Position numbers and translations under genes: made by a program | Origin: Listeria costaricensis | GTDB lineage: Bacteria > Bacillota > Bacilli > Lactobacillales > Listeriaceae | Length of the DNA: 57,618 bases | Direction: 5' to 3' | NCBI RefSeq assembly: GCF_900183385.1 | Contig: NZ_FXUT01000011.1 | Location: 1 to 57,618, forward strand | Notes under the pieces: generated by a model | The model's input: the letters and a program-made list of their open reading frames with translations, nothing else | Databases searched by the model: none | What the model was told of the DNA's origin: nothing | Shown here: piece by piece, positions 1 to 10,539 of the stretch | How positions within the stretch are numbered: the first letter of the stretch is position 1 | Layout: every line of letters begins with the position of its first letter

Positions 1-10
1 GCAATTTAAA

Positions 11-40
11 GCATCTGTCTAAAAGACAGATGCTTTTTTT
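11..40 (+). terminator. Rho-independent terminator of an upstream gene
   Basis: A perfect 10-bp stem (11-20 with 24-33, loop of three A) is followed by seven T. It ends a transcript that begins left of the window. In Listeria an rRNA operon often lies upstream of ctsR, so it may be that operon's terminator, but this is inference. Confidence 0.85.
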
Positions 41-78
41 GTGTTCAATAAAAATTTATCTAGTCGGATTCCAATTAA

Positions 79-141
79 TTGCGTATTTAGGAGCTAGTTT
101 AGTATAATTAAAGTCAAAAATAGTCAAAGTCAATGTATAAT
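79..141 (+). promoter_or_regulatory. ctsR promoter region with CtsR operator
   Basis: A tandem heptad AGTCAAA-AAT-AGTCAAA at 112-128 matches the CtsR box consensus (RGTCAAA, 3-nt gap, RGTCAAA). Two candidate -10 boxes of sequence TATAAT lie at 103-108 (with TTGCGT at 79-84, 18-bp spacer) and 136-141. With either, the operator overlaps the promoter or start site, as expected for autorepression of the heat-shock operon by CtsR. Confidence 0.85.
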
Positions 142-164
142 ATTTTATGAGAGGGGTATTTTTT

Positions 165-623
165 ATGAGAAATATTTCTGATATTATTGAAGCTTATTTA
201 AAACAGGTATTAGAATCGCAAGAGGCAATTGAGATAAAGAGAAGTGAAATTGCTGATAAATTTGAATGTGTTCCTTCGCAAATAAATTATGTAATTAACA
301 CACGTTTTACAATGGAAAGAGGCTATATTGTTGAAAGTAAGCGCGGCGGTGGTGGGTATATTCGAATTATTAAAGTGAAAATGAGCGATAAATTGCAGTT
401 GCTGGATGCGATTATTTCTATGGTGCACGACAAGAGGGTTTCTCAGGCGTTTGCAGAGGACGTTGTGTGGCGATTATTGGAGGAAGATGTGATTACGCAA
501 AAAGAGGCTCGACTGATGGTTGCTGCGATGGACCGGGAGGCATTGATTATTCCGCTTCCTGATCGGGATATTTTGCGTAGCCGCGTTTTGGAAGCTATGT
601 TGATTGCTTTGAAGTATGACTGA
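165..623 (+). CDS. ctsR: Transcriptional repressor CtsR
   Basis: CtsR represses class III heat-shock genes (clp genes and its own operon) by binding tandem heptads; heat and McsB relieve repression. The 152-residue protein has the family N-terminus (NISDIIEAYLKQ), the DNA-binding region with the glycine-rich wing (RGGGGYIRI, about residues 58-66) and the C-terminal dimerisation domain. I chose ATG 165, seven codons inside the longest frame, because GAGGGG sits about 8 nt upstream and the family begins at this point. A perfect CtsR box lies just upstream, and mcsA, mcsB and clpC follow closely, the standard Gram-positive ctsR operon. Confidence 0.95.
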   Translation: MRNISDIIEAYLKQVLESQEAIEIKRSEIADKFECVPSQINYVINTRFTMERGYIVESKRGGGGYIRIIKVKMSDKLQLLDAIISMVHDKRVSQAFAEDVVWRLLEEDVITQKEARLMVAAMDREALIIPLPDRDILRSRVLEAMLIALKYD

Positions 624-642
624 AATTTGAAAGGGTGATTGG

Positions 643-1167
643 ATGCTTTGTCAAAAATGCGGTGAGAATGAGGCGACAATGGAAATTCAACAGGTGAGTC
701 AGGATGGGGCTTTGGAGAGTCTCTATATTTGTGAGAATTGTGCGGCGGAGATTAGTTCGCTTGAAAATGAGGTCGCAAAAGCAATGGATACTTTTAATGA
801 GATGGCATTGGACTTTCTGACACTTTTGCAGCAGGGGAGCAATCTTCAGACGGAGCAGGGGGCTGTGTGTGAACATTGCGGCTTGAGCTTCGATGATTTT
901 TTAGCACATAATCGTGTGGGGTGTGAGCATTGCTATCAGGCGTTTCAAGAGCAGCTTGTTCCTATGATCGGGCGGGTGCAGAACAAGCATGTGCGCCATG
1001 TGGGCAAGATGCCGGCTCGTTTTGAAGAAGCAGTGAATCGCAGACAGGAAGTGCAGGCGTTACGGGAGCAAATTCAGGCGGCGGTTGCAGCTGAGGCATT
1101 TGAAGAAGCAGCGGTTTTGCGTGATAAGATAAAAGCTTTGGAGGCGCAGGAAGGGGGAGCGGAATGA
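643..1167 (+). CDS. mcsA: McsA, zinc-binding activator of the McsB arginine kinase
   Basis: McsA binds and activates the arginine kinase McsB and links it to CtsR and ClpC. The 174-residue protein has four CxxC pairs (C3/C6, C30/C33, C76/C79, C94/C97) expected to bind zinc, and a C-terminal UVR-type coiled coil (about 135-170, with an EEAAVLRDKIKAL segment). Its last four bases overlap the mcsB start, indicating translational coupling. It is the second gene of the CtsR-regulated operon. Length and cysteine spacing are normal for the family. Confidence 0.95.
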   Translation: MLCQKCGENEATMEIQQVSQDGALESLYICENCAAEISSLENEVAKAMDTFNEMALDFLTLLQQGSNLQTEQGAVCEHCGLSFDDFLAHNRVGCEHCYQAFQEQLVPMIGRVQNKHVRHVGKMPARFEEAVNRRQEVQALREQIQAAVAAEAFEEAAVLRDKIKALEAQEGGAE

Positions 1168-2198
1168 CTGAAAAACAGATGATTTTAAGTCAGCGGCTCA
1201 GTTCTTGGCTGGCAGAAGATGGGGATGACTGTGATGTCGTGATTAGTTCGAGGGTTCGACTGGCGCGGAATATTGCGGGGCAGCCTTTTCCAGTGTATGC
1301 TCAGAATGCGGAAATTATTGAGCGGGTGTCACGCGTTTTCCCGAGTGGCTTTTTGCGGATGGATATGCAGGATTTGACTGGGCTTGAGCGGGCGCTTTTG
1401 GTGGAAAAACATTTGATTAGTCCTTACTTGATGAGCAAGTCACTGCAAGGGGCCGTTTTGATTAATGAGGCAGAAGATGTTAGTATTATGATCAATGAGG
1501 AAGACCATTTGCGTATTCAGGCGATGGCGGCGGGACTCAATTTGTTTAAGGTGCTCGAGGGGGCGCTGGAGATGGATCGCAAAATTGAGCAGGAAATCCC
1601 ACTTGCTTTTGATCAGCAGCTGGGCTATTTAACCAGTTGTATGACGAATATCGGGACAGGGCTTAGGGCGTCGGTGATGGTGCATTTGCCGGGACTGGTT
1701 CAGACAAAGCGGATCCGAAAAATGATTGAAGCGATTAGAAGCGTGGGTTTTGTGGTAAGAGGTATGTACGGGGAAGGCAGCCGACCTGCGAGTGATATTT
1801 TTCAAATCTCCAATCAGCTGACTCTTGGGAAAACAGAGGAAGAGATCGTCGAGGATTTGACACAGGTGATCGAACAGTTGATTATGCAGGAACGCGTTGC
1901 CCGTACGAGTTTAAAGCAAAAGTTCCATATTCTTTTGGAAGATCGTTTATTCCGAGCTTATGGGCTGCTTAAAAATAGCCGCGTGATTTCAGCTGGTGAA
2001 AGTGCAGATGCGATCTCAGATTTGCGTTTAGGGATAGAATTGGGTTATTTTGAGCATATCCCTCGCGAAAAAATGAATGAATTGGTACTATTTTCGCAAC
2101 CAGCATTTTTGCGGATGGCTGCAGAGAAAGATATGAGTGAACTGGAAGAAAAAGTAATCCGTGCTTCTGTTATTCGCACGATTTTAGGTGAGGAATAA
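1164..2198 (+). CDS. mcsB: Protein arginine kinase McsB
   Basis: McsB phosphorylates arginine residues on CtsR and on misfolded proteins, marking them for ClpC-ClpP degradation. The 344-residue protein has a phosphagen-kinase-type catalytic domain: the SSRVRLARNI nucleotide-binding region near residues 28-37 and a second arginine-bearing segment (RASVMVHLPG) near 168-177. It starts by ATGA overlap with mcsA and is followed 27 nt later by clpC. Length matches other Firmicute McsB proteins. Regulation is by CtsR through the operon promoter. Confidence 0.95.
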   Translation: MTEKQMILSQRLSSWLAEDGDDCDVVISSRVRLARNIAGQPFPVYAQNAEIIERVSRVFPSGFLRMDMQDLTGLERALLVEKHLISPYLMSKSLQGAVLINEAEDVSIMINEEDHLRIQAMAAGLNLFKVLEGALEMDRKIEQEIPLAFDQQLGYLTSCMTNIGTGLRASVMVHLPGLVQTKRIRKMIEAIRSVGFVVRGMYGEGSRPASDIFQISNQLTLGKTEEEIVEDLTQVIEQLIMQERVARTSLKQKFHILLEDRLFRAYGLLKNSRVISAGESADAISDLRLGIELGYFEHIPREKMNELVLFSQPAFLRMAAEKDMSELEEKVIRASVIRTILGEE

Positions 2199-2225
2199 GA
2201 GGTTAACGGAAAGGAGGAAACAACA

Positions 2226-4676
2226 ATGATGTTTGGTCGATTTACCCAACGTGCACAAAAGGTATTAGCGTTATCTCAGGAAGAAGCAATGCGCCTTAAT
2301 CATAGTAATTTAGGAACGGAGCATATTTTGCTTGGATTGGTTCGTGAAGGTGAAGGAATTGCAGCTAAAGCGTTATATGAGCTTGGAATCAGTGCGGAAA
2401 AAGTTCAGCAGGAGGTCGAAGCGCTGATCGGGCAAGGTGAAAAAGCGGTGACGACGATTCAATATACGCCAAGAGCTAAGAAGGTTATTGAACTTTCGAT
2501 GGATGAGGCGCGTAAATTAGGTCATACTTATGTGGGAACGGAGCATATTTTACTAGGGCTGATTCGTGAGGGTGAAGGCGTGGCAGCTCGTGTGCTTAGC
2601 AATCTGGGGGTAAGCTTGAATAAGGCTCGTCAGCAAGTACTGCAGCTTCTAGGTGGCGGAGATGCGGCGGCTTCTGGTCGTCAAAGCAATACACAAGCAA
2701 CGCCTACGCTGGACAGCTTGGCGCGGGATCTGACAGTGATTGCTCGGGAAGAAAATCTTGATCCGGTCATTGGGCGTGCAAAAGAAATTCAGCGTGTTAT
2801 TGAAGTGCTCAGCCGGCGGACGAAAAATAATCCGGTGCTGATTGGTGAACCGGGTGTTGGTAAAACAGCGATTGCAGAAGGTCTGGCGCAGCAAATTGTG
2901 CATAACGAGGTGCCGGAAACTTTACGTGGGAAACGTGTGATGACGCTTGACATGGGGACGGTCGTGGCTGGTACGAAATATCGTGGTGAATTTGAAGACC
3001 GTTTGAAAAAAGTGATGGATGAAATCAGACAAGCGGGAAATGTAATTCTGTTTATCGATGAGCTGCATACGCTAATTGGAGCTGGTGGTGCTGAAGGGGC
3101 AATTGATGCTTCCAATATTTTGAAACCACCGCTTGCTCGTGGAGAATTGCAATGTATTGGTGCGACAACACTGGATGAATATCGAAAATATATTGAAAAA
3201 GATGCGGCGCTTGAAAGACGCTTCCAGCCGATTAAAGTAGATGAACCTTCTGTAGATGAATCCATTCAAATTTTGCACGGATTGCGGGACCGGTATGAGG
3301 CGCATCATCGGGTAGCTATTACAGATGAAGCCCTAGAAGCTGCTGTAAGGCTCTCTGATCGTTATATTTCGGATCGGTTCTTACCGGACAAGGCGATTGA
3401 TGTTATTGATGAGGCGGGCTCAAAAGTGCGTTTGAAGGCTTATACGACTCCAACTGGTTTGAAAAAAATGGAGGTTGAGCTTTCAGAGTTGAAAAAAGAG
3501 AAGGATGCGGCTGTTCAAGGGCAAGAATTTGAAAAAGCGGCGGCTCTTCGTGATAAAGAACAAAAGCTGAAAAAAGTGTTGGAAGAGAAAAAAGGCAGTT
3601 GGAAAGAACAGCAAGGCATGGATAACAGTGAAGTTACAGAGGATGTTGTGGCGGAAGTGGTGGCAAGCTGGACTGGAATTCCGGTGACGAAGCTGGCAGA
3701 AACGGAAACGGATAAGCTGCTCAAAATGGAAAAATTGCTTCATCAGCGTGTGATAGGTCAGGATGAAGCTGTGAAAGCTGTTTCGCAGGCGGTACGTCGG
3801 GCTCGTGCGGGGCTTAAGGATCCGAAACGACCAATTGGCTCCTTTATTTTCCTTGGACCAACTGGGGTAGGGAAGACGGAGCTCGCGCGCGCGCTAGCTG
3901 AATCAATGTTTGGTGATGAGGAGGCCATGATTCGGGTTGATATGTCCGAGTACATGGAGAAATTCTCGACGGCTCGTCTTGTTGGCTCGCCTCCGGGTTA
4001 TGTTGGCTATGAAGAAGGTGGGCAATTGACGGAAAAAGTTCGTCAAAAACCATATTCGGTTATTTTGCTGGATGAAATCGAAAAGGCGCATCCAGATGTT
4101 TTCAATATGCTGCTGCAAGTGCTGGATGATGGCCGATTGACGGATTCGAAAGGCCGCGTGGTTGATTTTCGGAATACGGTTATTATCATGACGTCGAATA
4201 TTGGGGCACAGGAAATGAAGCAGGATAAGTCAATGGGCTTCAATGTGGCGGATGTGACGAAAGATCATAAAGCGATGGAACACCGTGTTTTACAAGAATT
4301 GAAACAGGCTTTCAGACCGGAATTCATTAACCGGATTGATGAGACAATCGTTTTCCATTCGCTGACTGAAAAAGAATTGAAGCAGATCGTTACATTGCTG
4401 ACAAAACAGTTGACGAAGCGTTTGGCTGAGCGGAACATTCATGTGAAATTGACCGAGGGGGCCAAGTCGAAAATTGCCAAAGATGGCTATGATCCAGAAT
4501 ATGGTGCACGGCCGCTCAAACGGGCTATTCAAAAGAATGTTGAGGATCGTCTTTCAGAAGAATTGCTAAGAGGTCATATCAAGCCGGGAGACAATGTAGA
4601 AATCGGCGTGAAAGATGGCGAGCTGGAGGTTCGTAAAAAGGATATTGCGAAGCCTGCTGTTCAAAAAGCCAAATAA
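2226..4676 (+). CDS. clpC: ATP-dependent Clp protease ATPase subunit ClpC
   Basis: ClpC is the AAA+ unfoldase that feeds substrates, including arginine-phosphorylated proteins, to ClpP. The 816-residue protein has a duplicated N-terminal Clp repeat domain (about 1-150), AAA+ module 1 with Walker A GEPGVGKT (207-214), a UVR-containing middle domain (about 420-460) and AAA+ module 2 with Walker A GPTGVGKT (544-551), then a C-terminal D2-small domain. The start has two adjacent ATGs behind a strong AAGGAGG. Last gene of the ctsR operon, closed by the hairpin downstream. Confidence 0.97.
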   Translation: MMFGRFTQRAQKVLALSQEEAMRLNHSNLGTEHILLGLVREGEGIAAKALYELGISAEKVQQEVEALIGQGEKAVTTIQYTPRAKKVIELSMDEARKLGHTYVGTEHILLGLIREGEGVAARVLSNLGVSLNKARQQVLQLLGGGDAAASGRQSNTQATPTLDSLARDLTVIAREENLDPVIGRAKEIQRVIEVLSRRTKNNPVLIGEPGVGKTAIAEGLAQQIVHNEVPETLRGKRVMTLDMGTVVAGTKYRGEFEDRLKKVMDEIRQAGNVILFIDELHTLIGAGGAEGAIDASNILKPPLARGELQCIGATTLDEYRKYIEKDAALERRFQPIKVDEPSVDESIQILHGLRDRYEAHHRVAITDEALEAAVRLSDRYISDRFLPDKAIDVIDEAGSKVRLKAYTTPTGLKKMEVELSELKKEKDAAVQGQEFEKAAALRDKEQKLKKVLEEKKGSWKEQQGMDNSEVTEDVVAEVVASWTGIPVTKLAETETDKLLKMEKLLHQRVIGQDEAVKAVSQAVRRARAGLKDPKRPIGSFIFLGPTGVGKTELARALAESMFGDEEAMIRVDMSEYMEKFSTARLVGSPPGYVGYEEGGQLTEKVRQKPYSVILLDEIEKAHPDVFNMLLQVLDDGRLTDSKGRVVDFRNTVIIMTSNIGAQEMKQDKSMGFNVADVTKDHKAMEHRVLQELKQAFRPEFINRIDETIVFHSLTEKELKQIVTLLTKQLTKRLAERNIHVKLTEGAKSKIAKDGYDPEYGARPLKRAIQKNVEDRLSEELLRGHIKPGDNVEIGVKDGELEVRKKDIAKPAVQKAK

Positions 4677-4695
4677 GTAACGAGTATTTTAGTGG

Positions 4696-4744
4696 ATGCT
4701 GATCTTTGAATGTCCTTTTTGACTTCAGGATCAGCATTTTTAGT
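4696..4744 (+). terminator. Terminator of the ctsR-clpC operon
   Basis: ATGCTGATC at 4696-4704 pairs with GATCAGCAT at 4729-4737 and is followed by a T-rich run. The loop is long (24 nt), so it is somewhat weaker than a classic terminator. Confidence 0.7.
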
Positions 4745-4789
4745 GATTTTTTTGCTCGAAAATTTGGAAAAAGTGTTAAAAAATCAACT

Positions 4790-4819
4790 TTGCTAAAAAG
4801 ACTAAACAGAACGTATGAT
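4790..4819 (+). promoter_or_regulatory. Candidate radA promoter
   Basis: TTGCTA (4790-4795), 18-bp spacer, TATGAT (4814-4819), located about 40 nt before radA and after the clpC terminator. The fit is moderate. Confidence 0.45.
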
Positions 4820-4857
4820 CTGTGTTAGAATAGAACAAAGCGAAGGGAGACGAACAA

Positions 4858-6231
4858 ATGGCCAAAGCAAAACGTACAACGAAATTTGTCTGCAACTCGT
4901 GCGGCTATGAATCACCAAAGTGGATGGGGAAATGTCCGAATTGTGGCGAATGGAATCAGATGGTCGAAGCGCTGGAGCCTTCTAAGAAATCACGTTCAGC
5001 GTTTACACATACGGGGGAGCCTTCAAAAGCAACACGGATTACCGATGTCACAAGTGAATCAGAAAAACGAGTGGCTACAAAAATGCCGGAACTGAATCGT
5101 GTGCTCGGCGGCGGGATTGTGGAAGGATCCATGGTGTTGGTTGGTGGGGATCCTGGTATTGGGAAATCCACATTGCTTTTACAAGTATCAGCAGAACTGA
5201 CAATGGTGGAGAAAAAAGTGCTTTATATATCAGGTGAAGAATCTGTCAAACAGACAAAACTTCGCGCTGAACGATTGAAGGTTACTGGAGATAATTTATA
5301 TGTGTATGCAGAAACCAATTTAGAAGCGATCCAGGAAACGATTGATTTTATTAAGCCGGATTTTGTGATCATTGACTCTATCCAAACGGTCTATCATCCT
5401 GATGTGACGAGCGCGGCAGGAAGCGTTTCTCAAGTGCGGGAGTCTACGGCTGCGTTAATGCGTATCGCCAAGATGCAGAATGTGACGGTGTTTATCGTCG
5501 GACACGTAACGAAAGAAGGCGCCATTGCAGGGCCTCGCCTTTTGGAACATATGGTGGACACGGTGCTTTATTTTGAAGGTGAGCGCCATCATGCTTACCG
5601 AATTTTACGTGCGGTAAAAAATCGGTTTGGCTCGACCAATGAAATCGGGATTTTTGAAATGCGGGATGTTGGGTTGGTTGAAGTGGCCAATCCATCTGAG
5701 GTTTTTTTGGAGGAGCGTTTGGCGGATGCGTCCGGTTCGACAGTAGTGGCTTCGATGGAAGGAACACGGCCAGTTCTGGTAGAGATTCAGGCACTTGTTT
5801 CGCCTACGATGTTTGGAAATGCCAAGCGGATGGCGACAGGACTGGATCATAATAAAGTTTCGCTGATTATGGCGGTTCTTGAAAAACGGGTTGGTCTATT
5901 GCTGCAAAATCAGGATGCTTATTTAAAGGCTGCGGGTGGGGTCAAACTGGATGAGCCGGCTGTGGATTTGTCGATTGCAGTTAGTATTGCTTCTAGTTAC
6001 CATGACAAACCGACGCGAAGTACAGATTGTTTCATAGGTGAATTGGGTTTGACTGGTGAAATAAGACGTGTATCGCGGATTGAAGAGCGTGTCAAAGAAG
6101 CAGCCAAGTTAGGATTTAAACGGATCTTTATTCCAGCGAATAATTCGGGATCTTGGAAGGTGCCGAAAGATGTGGAAATTGTTGCGGTTGACACGATTGC
6201 TGCGGCACTCAGTAAGGCTTTGCCGCGGTGA
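4858..6231 (+). CDS. radA: DNA repair protein RadA
   Basis: RadA/Sms is a RecA-related ATPase that promotes branch migration and processing of recombination intermediates. The 457-residue protein has an N-terminal C4 zinc finger (C12, C15, C26, C29), a RecA-like ATPase core with Walker [11 protein letters not shown] (96-105), the diagnostic KNRFG motif (254-258), and a C-terminal Lon-protease-like domain. It follows the clpC terminator with its own candidate promoter and is closed by a terminator at 6244, so it appears monocistronic here. Confidence 0.97.
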   Translation: MAKAKRTTKFVCNSCGYESPKWMGKCPNCGEWNQMVEALEPSKKSRSAFTHTGEPSKATRITDVTSESEKRVATKMPELNRVLGGGIVEGSMVLVGGDPGIGKSTLLLQVSAELTMVEKKVLYISGEESVKQTKLRAERLKVTGDNLYVYAETNLEAIQETIDFIKPDFVIIDSIQTVYHPDVTSAAGSVSQVRESTAALMRIAKMQNVTVFIVGHVTKEGAIAGPRLLEHMVDTVLYFEGERHHAYRILRAVKNRFGSTNEIGIFEMRDVGLVEVANPSEVFLEERLADASGSTVVASMEGTRPVLVEIQALVSPTMFGNAKRMATGLDHNKVSLIMAVLEKRVGLLLQNQDAYLKAAGGVKLDEPAVDLSIAVSIASSYHDKPTRSTDCFIGELGLTGEIRRVSRIEERVKEAAKLGFKRIFIPANNSGSWKVPKDVEIVAVDTIAAALSKALPR

Positions 6232-6243
6232 AAAGCAAGAAAA

Positions 6244-6271
6244 GAGACTGAGAAAAGCGTCTCTTTTTTTG
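6244..6271 (+). terminator. radA terminator
   Basis: AGAGAC (6244-6249) pairs with GTCTCT (6260-6265) and runs into seven T. It separates radA from yacL. Confidence 0.8.
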
Positions 6272-6356
6272 TAAACTAAAACAATATTTGCCGTAGGTTG
6301 TTTCGATAGTGTAAAATGAATATGTGTGAAAATAAACTTGGAAAGGAGGAAAACGA

Positions 6357-7442
6357 ATGCTAAAATGGGTAATTAGAGCGTGTTTTCTTCTGCTTGGAGG
6401 AACATCGGGAGTTTTTATTTTGCCGGTCGTTTGGGCAAAGCTAGGATTAAGCCACATCTTGTTAATTGATAATCCCTATTCCAATGCTTTGATTGGTGCA
6501 CTTATTTTTTATCTTATTACATTTTGGGCTGTGAAATATATAGAATCCGCCCTCAATTGGTTAGAGGAAAAATTAACAAAAATTTCCAGCGTTACAATTT
6601 TATATGGCGGGGTCGGGCTGATCATCGGTCTTGTCATTGCATTTTTTGCTGGGAATGCATTTAGCCAAACACGTATTCCGATTCTTAATTCTGTTGTGCC
6701 GATTTTATTAACATTGGTTTTGGGATATTTAGGTTTCCGTGTGGGTATTGGTAGACGAAGCGAGTGGGGGAACCTTCTCAGCCGCACCCCAAAGAAAAAA
6801 GGCGTTAATGAGCCAAAAAACGAGGGAGAACAGGCACAGAAGGAAGATAATAGTGCGAAAATCCTTGATACAAGCGTCATTATCGACGGGCGGATTGCGG
6901 ACATTTTACAGACGGGCTTTTTAAGCGGGACGATTGTTATACCGCTTTTCGTACTGGCTGAGCTGCAGCATATTGCGGATTCTTCTGATACGCTTAAGCG
7001 AACACGAGGGCGAAGAGGCTTGGATATTTTAAATCGCATTCAGAAAGAAGACGGCATTCATGTAGAAATGTATGAAGGCGATTTTGAGGATATTCAGGAA
7101 GTGGACAGTAAATTAGTGAAACTGGCGAAACTTACTGGCGGTAAAGTCGTGACGAATGATTATAATTTGAATAAAGTGGCTGAATTTCAGAATGTAGCCG
7201 TGCTGAATATCAATGACTTGGCCAATGCTGTGAAGCCGGTTGTTTTACCAGGCGAAAAAATGACAGTTCTAGTGGTAAAAGACGGAAAAGAGCATAATCA
7301 GGGGGTTGCCTATCTGGATGACGGTACGATGATCGTTGTAGAAGACGGGCGCAAATACATCAATGAAACAATCCGGGTCGAGGTGACAAGTGTTTTACAG
7401 ACATCAGCTGGCAGAATGATTTTTGCTAAGCCGATCAATTGA
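6357..7442 (+). CDS. yacL: YacL-type membrane protein with PIN and TRAM domains
   Basis: The 361-residue protein has four predicted membrane helices in the first ~125 residues, a charged linker, a PIN nuclease-like domain starting near residue 168 ([11 protein letters not shown], with the first acidic residue D171) and a C-terminal TRAM domain. The family is conserved in Firmicutes next to radA and ispD; a membrane-associated RNase role is suspected from the fold but the substrate is not settled. AAAGGAGG lies just before ATG 6357. It runs directly into ispD and is probably cotranscribed with it. Confidence 0.9.
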   Translation: MLKWVIRACFLLLGGTSGVFILPVVWAKLGLSHILLIDNPYSNALIGALIFYLITFWAVKYIESALNWLEEKLTKISSVTILYGGVGLIIGLVIAFFAGNAFSQTRIPILNSVVPILLTLVLGYLGFRVGIGRRSEWGNLLSRTPKKKGVNEPKNEGEQAQKEDNSAKILDTSVIIDGRIADILQTGFLSGTIVIPLFVLAELQHIADSSDTLKRTRGRRGLDILNRIQKEDGIHVEMYEGDFEDIQEVDSKLVKLAKLTGGKVVTNDYNLNKVAEFQNVAVLNINDLANAVKPVVLPGEKMTVLVVKDGKEHNQGVAYLDDGTMIVVEDGRKYINETIRVEVTSVLQTSAGRMIFAKPIN

Positions 7443-7477
7443 ACATGGAACCGGAGGAAGACAGGGGCTACGACATA

Positions 7478-8179
7478 ATGAACTACGAACTGATTTTTTT
7501 GGCTGCGGGTCAAGGAAAAAGAATGCAGGCTGATAAAAATAAAATGTGGCTGGAGTTGTTTGAAGAGCCTATTTTCATTCACGCATTGCGGCCATTTTTG
7601 GCCGATAAAAGGTGTACGCATATCGTTCTTGTTTGTCAGAAAGGCGAGGAGAAGCTGGTAGAAGCTAACTTGGCAGCACTTTCTGTAGAAGCGGGACATG
7701 TGGATATGGAGATTGTGGTAGGCGGCTCTGAGCGGCAATACAGTGTGGCGGCAGGACTTGCCAAATGCGGCGTGGAGGATGTCGTTCTGGTTCATGATGG
7801 GACTCGACCTTTTGTGAATCTGGCCATTGTTGATCGACTTTTGCTCGGTGTGGCACAGCAAGAATCAGCCATTTGTGCGGTGAAAGTCAAGGATACGGTG
7901 AAACGGGTTTCGCTTGGACTAGTTCGTGAGACTATTGAGCGGGACAACTTATGGCAGATTCAGACTCCGCAGGCATTTAAGCGGGAGATTCTTGAACGGG
8001 CGCACTGGAAAGCGAATGAAGATCAGTTTTTAGGGACAGATGAAGCCAGTCTGGTCGAGCGTTTGGATGTGCCAATCCAAGTTGTGGAAGGAAGCTATTA
8101 TAACATTAAGCTTACAACGCCAGAAGATATGCCGCTTGCAAAGGCAATTATGAGTGAGACAGGAGGCAGGTTTGAATGA
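7478..8179 (+). CDS. ispD: 2-C-methyl-D-erythritol 4-phosphate cytidylyltransferase
   Basis: IspD makes CDP-methylerythritol from MEP and CTP, the third step of the non-mevalonate isoprenoid pathway. The nucleotide-binding motif LAAGQGKRM is at residues 7-15, and the VHDGTRPF motif is in the middle. The open frame reaches back to a TTG overlapping yacL's stop, but ATG 7478 gives a normal 233-residue protein with AGGGG about 10 nt upstream. ATGA overlap with ispF indicates coupling. Presence of ispD-ispF implies that the MEP route operates. Confidence 0.93.
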   Translation: MNYELIFLAAGQGKRMQADKNKMWLELFEEPIFIHALRPFLADKRCTHIVLVCQKGEEKLVEANLAALSVEAGHVDMEIVVGGSERQYSVAAGLAKCGVEDVVLVHDGTRPFVNLAIVDRLLLGVAQQESAICAVKVKDTVKRVSLGLVRETIERDNLWQIQTPQAFKREILERAHWKANEDQFLGTDEASLVERLDVPIQVVEGSYYNIKLTTPEDMPLAKAIMSETGGRFE

Positions 8180-8649
8180 TTCGAATCGGACAAGGATACG
8201 ATGTTCATCAGCTTGTAGCTGGGCGTAAACTGATAATTGGCGGGGTTACGATTCCTTATGAGAAAGGGCTGCTTGGTCATAGTGATGCGGATGTTTTGCT
8301 GCATGCTGTGACGGATGCGGTCATTGGAGCTGTAGGGAAACGTGATATTGGTCACTTTTTTCCGGATACGGATATGGCGTATAAGGATGCAGATTCGGCT
8401 GAGCTTTTGGCCAATGTCTGGCGGGAAGTCGAGCGTGAGGGCTTTCAGCTTGGAAATATCGACTGCACGATTATAGCAGAAAAGCCGAAAATGGCCCCTT
8501 ATGTAGAGCGAATAAAAGAACGAATTGCCGAGCTTTTGCATGCGACGCCGGAACAGGTGAATGTCAAAGCAACAACGACAGAGCATCTGGGCTTTACCGG
8601 GCGCGAAGAGGGCATCGCTAGTTTAGCGGCTGTACTGCTGGAAAAATAA
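8176..8649 (+). CDS. ispF: 2-C-methyl-D-erythritol 2,4-cyclodiphosphate synthase
   Basis: IspF cyclises CDP-ME 2-phosphate to MEcPP, releasing CMP. The 157-residue protein shows the metal-binding GQGYDVHQL near its start (D8, H10) and [15 protein letters not shown] (about 33-47), and the C-terminal [17 protein letters not shown] signature. Length is typical. It overlaps ispD by four bases and is followed 23 nt later by gltX, consistent with a single operon. Confidence 0.96.
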   Translation: MIRIGQGYDVHQLVAGRKLIIGGVTIPYEKGLLGHSDADVLLHAVTDAVIGAVGKRDIGHFFPDTDMAYKDADSAELLANVWREVEREGFQLGNIDCTIIAEKPKMAPYVERIKERIAELLHATPEQVNVKATTTEHLGFTGREEGIASLAAVLLEK

Positions 8650-8672
8650 CAGATTTTAAAGGAGTGGAGATT

Positions 8673-10145
8673 GTGGGAGACACAAAACGAGTACGCGTTC
8701 GTTATGCGCCGAGTCCAACAGGCTTTTTGCATATCGGGAATGCGCGTACAGCATTATTCAACTATTTGTTTGCAAGACATAATCAAGGAGACTTTATCAT
8801 TCGGATTGAAGATACGGATGCGAAGCGCAACATTGAAGACGGCGAACAAAGCCAGTTGAAAAACCTTGAATGGTTAGGCATTGATTGGGACGAGGGAGTG
8901 GACAATCCAGGTAAATATGGTCCTTACCGCCAATCAGAACGTTTACACATCTATCAACCACTTATTCAAGAGCTGCTTGATAAGGGGCTTGCCTATAAAT
9001 GCTATTGTACGGAAGAAGAGTTGGAAGCAGAACGTGAAGCGCAAAAAGCGCGGGGCGAAATGCCGAGATATGGCGGGAAATGCCGTCACTTGACTAAGGA
9101 AGAACAGGATGCGAAAGAGGCGGAAGGACTGAAACCAAGTATTCGCTTCAAAGTGCCTGAAAATGAAACGATTACTTTTAAGGATATCGTGAAAGATGAA
9201 GTGTCCTTTGATTCAAACGGCATTGGTGATTTTGTTATTCAAAAGAAAGACGGAATGCCAACTTATAATTTTGCCGTAGCGGTAGATGATCATCTGATGG
9301 AGATGACACATGTGCTTCGCGGGGATGATCATATCTCGAATACGCCGAAACAGTTGATGATTTACAAGGCATTCGGTTGGGAGCCGCCAACATTTGGTCA
9401 TATGACGCTGATTGTTAATGAAAGCCGCCGCAAGTTAAGCAAGCGGGACGGTTCGATTATTCAATTTATCGAGCAGTATCGTGACTTGGGTTACTTGCCG
9501 GAAGCGCTCTTCAACTTTATTGCGATGTTAGGTTGGTCGCCAGAAGGGGAAGAAGAAATTTTCTCGAAAGAAGAGTTTATCAAGATTTTTGATCCGAAAC
9601 GTCTTTCCAAATCGCCAGCATTGTTCGATAAGCAAAAGCTGGCTTGGGTAAATAACCAATATGTGAAGAAGCTGTCGCTTGAAGAAGTGGTAGAGCTTTG
9701 TTTGCCGCATTTGAAAAAAGCAGGACGCATTGCTGAAAATCCAAGTGCTGAGGAAGCGGCGTGGGTTGAAAAGCTTGTCTCTCTTTATCATGAACAAATG
9801 AGCTACGGTGCGGAAATCGTGGAGCTGTCTGAAATGTTCTTTGCGGCAGATGACAGCATTCATTATGATGAGGAAGAGCAGGAAGTCCTTGCGCAAGACA
9901 CAGTTGCCACAGTTATTGAGGCATTTGTACAGGAAGTAGAAACAATCGAAAGTTTTGAAGCAGCAGAAATCAAAGCGGCGATCAAACGGGTTCAAAAAGC
10001 AACTGGTGTGAAAGGAAAAGGCTTGTTTATGCCGATTCGGATTGTCACAACAGGCGAAATGCATGGGCCGGAGCTTCCGCTTGCAATTGAAGTTTTAGGA
10101 CGTGAAAAAGTAAGTAATCGGTTGCGTCATTGGCTGAATCAATAA
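8673..10145 (+). CDS. gltX: Glutamyl-tRNA synthetase (GltX)
   Basis: A class I synthetase that charges tRNA-Glu (and in Firmicutes tRNA-Gln, corrected by GatCAB). The 490-residue protein has the HIGH-type motif in [14 protein letters not shown] near the N-terminus and a KLSKR motif ([10 protein letters not shown]) near residue 255. I chose GTG 8673 rather than the upstream in-frame GTG 8664, because AAAGGAG at 8658-8664 would then be 8 nt upstream and the protein begins where homologues do. Closed by the terminator at 10155. Confidence 0.95.
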   Translation: MGDTKRVRVRYAPSPTGFLHIGNARTALFNYLFARHNQGDFIIRIEDTDAKRNIEDGEQSQLKNLEWLGIDWDEGVDNPGKYGPYRQSERLHIYQPLIQELLDKGLAYKCYCTEEELEAEREAQKARGEMPRYGGKCRHLTKEEQDAKEAEGLKPSIRFKVPENETITFKDIVKDEVSFDSNGIGDFVIQKKDGMPTYNFAVAVDDHLMEMTHVLRGDDHISNTPKQLMIYKAFGWEPPTFGHMTLIVNESRRKLSKRDGSIIQFIEQYRDLGYLPEALFNFIAMLGWSPEGEEEIFSKEEFIKIFDPKRLSKSPALFDKQKLAWVNNQYVKKLSLEEVVELCLPHLKKAGRIAENPSAEEAAWVEKLVSLYHEQMSYGAEIVELSEMFFAADDSIHYDEEEQEVLAQDTVATVIEAFVQEVETIESFEAAEIKAAIKRVQKATGVKGKGLFMPIRIVTTGEMHGPELPLAIEVLGREKVSNRLRHWLNQ

Positions 10146-10154
10146 AATAAAAGG

Positions 10155-10190
10155 GTGGAGCAGTGAGTGATAGGCTGCTCCACTTTTACT
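10155..10190 (+). terminator. gltX terminator
   Basis: GTGGAGCAG (10155-10163) pairs with CTGCTCCAC (10175-10183), followed by TTTTACTT. Confidence 0.85.
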
Positions 10191-10249
10191 TAAGGCTGAA
10201 AAAGTTGCGAATAAATTTTTAGCTGATATAATAAAGTTAATAAAATCTC

Positions 10250-10490
10250 GACAAAATGATGATGGGAAGAAGTAAGAAATTGTAAGACTATCAGAGAGAG
10301 CGGCGATTCGCTGGGAGCCGCTTAGTCCGACGTTTCTGAAATGCATCCTTGAGTTCTAGTGGGAAAATTGAAGTATCACTGGACGGCGGCAGGTCGTTAT
10401 TCCTGTTAAAAGTTGGAGTCCTTGTTTTTTGGGGGGCTCAATCAGAGTGGAACCGCGCAAGACGTCTCTGTCAGGGGGCGTCTTTTTACG
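10250..10490 (+). promoter_or_regulatory. T-box riboswitch (Cys) upstream of cysE-cysS
   Basis: The leader contains the T-box antiterminator sequence AGAGTGGAACCGCG at 10444-10457, one change from the usual form, immediately followed by a terminator hairpin (AGACG 10460-10464 with CGTCT 10479-10483, then T-run). The upstream part forms an extended Stem I; a TGC triplet at 10342-10344 in a GAAATGCA context is the likely specifier codon, matching Cys. Uncharged tRNA-Cys would favour antitermination and expression of cysE and cysS. The Stem I folding was judged by eye. Confidence 0.92.
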
Positions 10491-10539
10491 TGCCTTCAAA
10501 TAGGGGGATTTGGTGCGGTTGATGAAAGGAGTTTGTAAA

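Noticed and set aside
6509-7039. 176-codon minus-strand ORF opposite yacL
   Set aside because: Overlaps a well-supported PIN-TRAM gene and has no recognisable domain.
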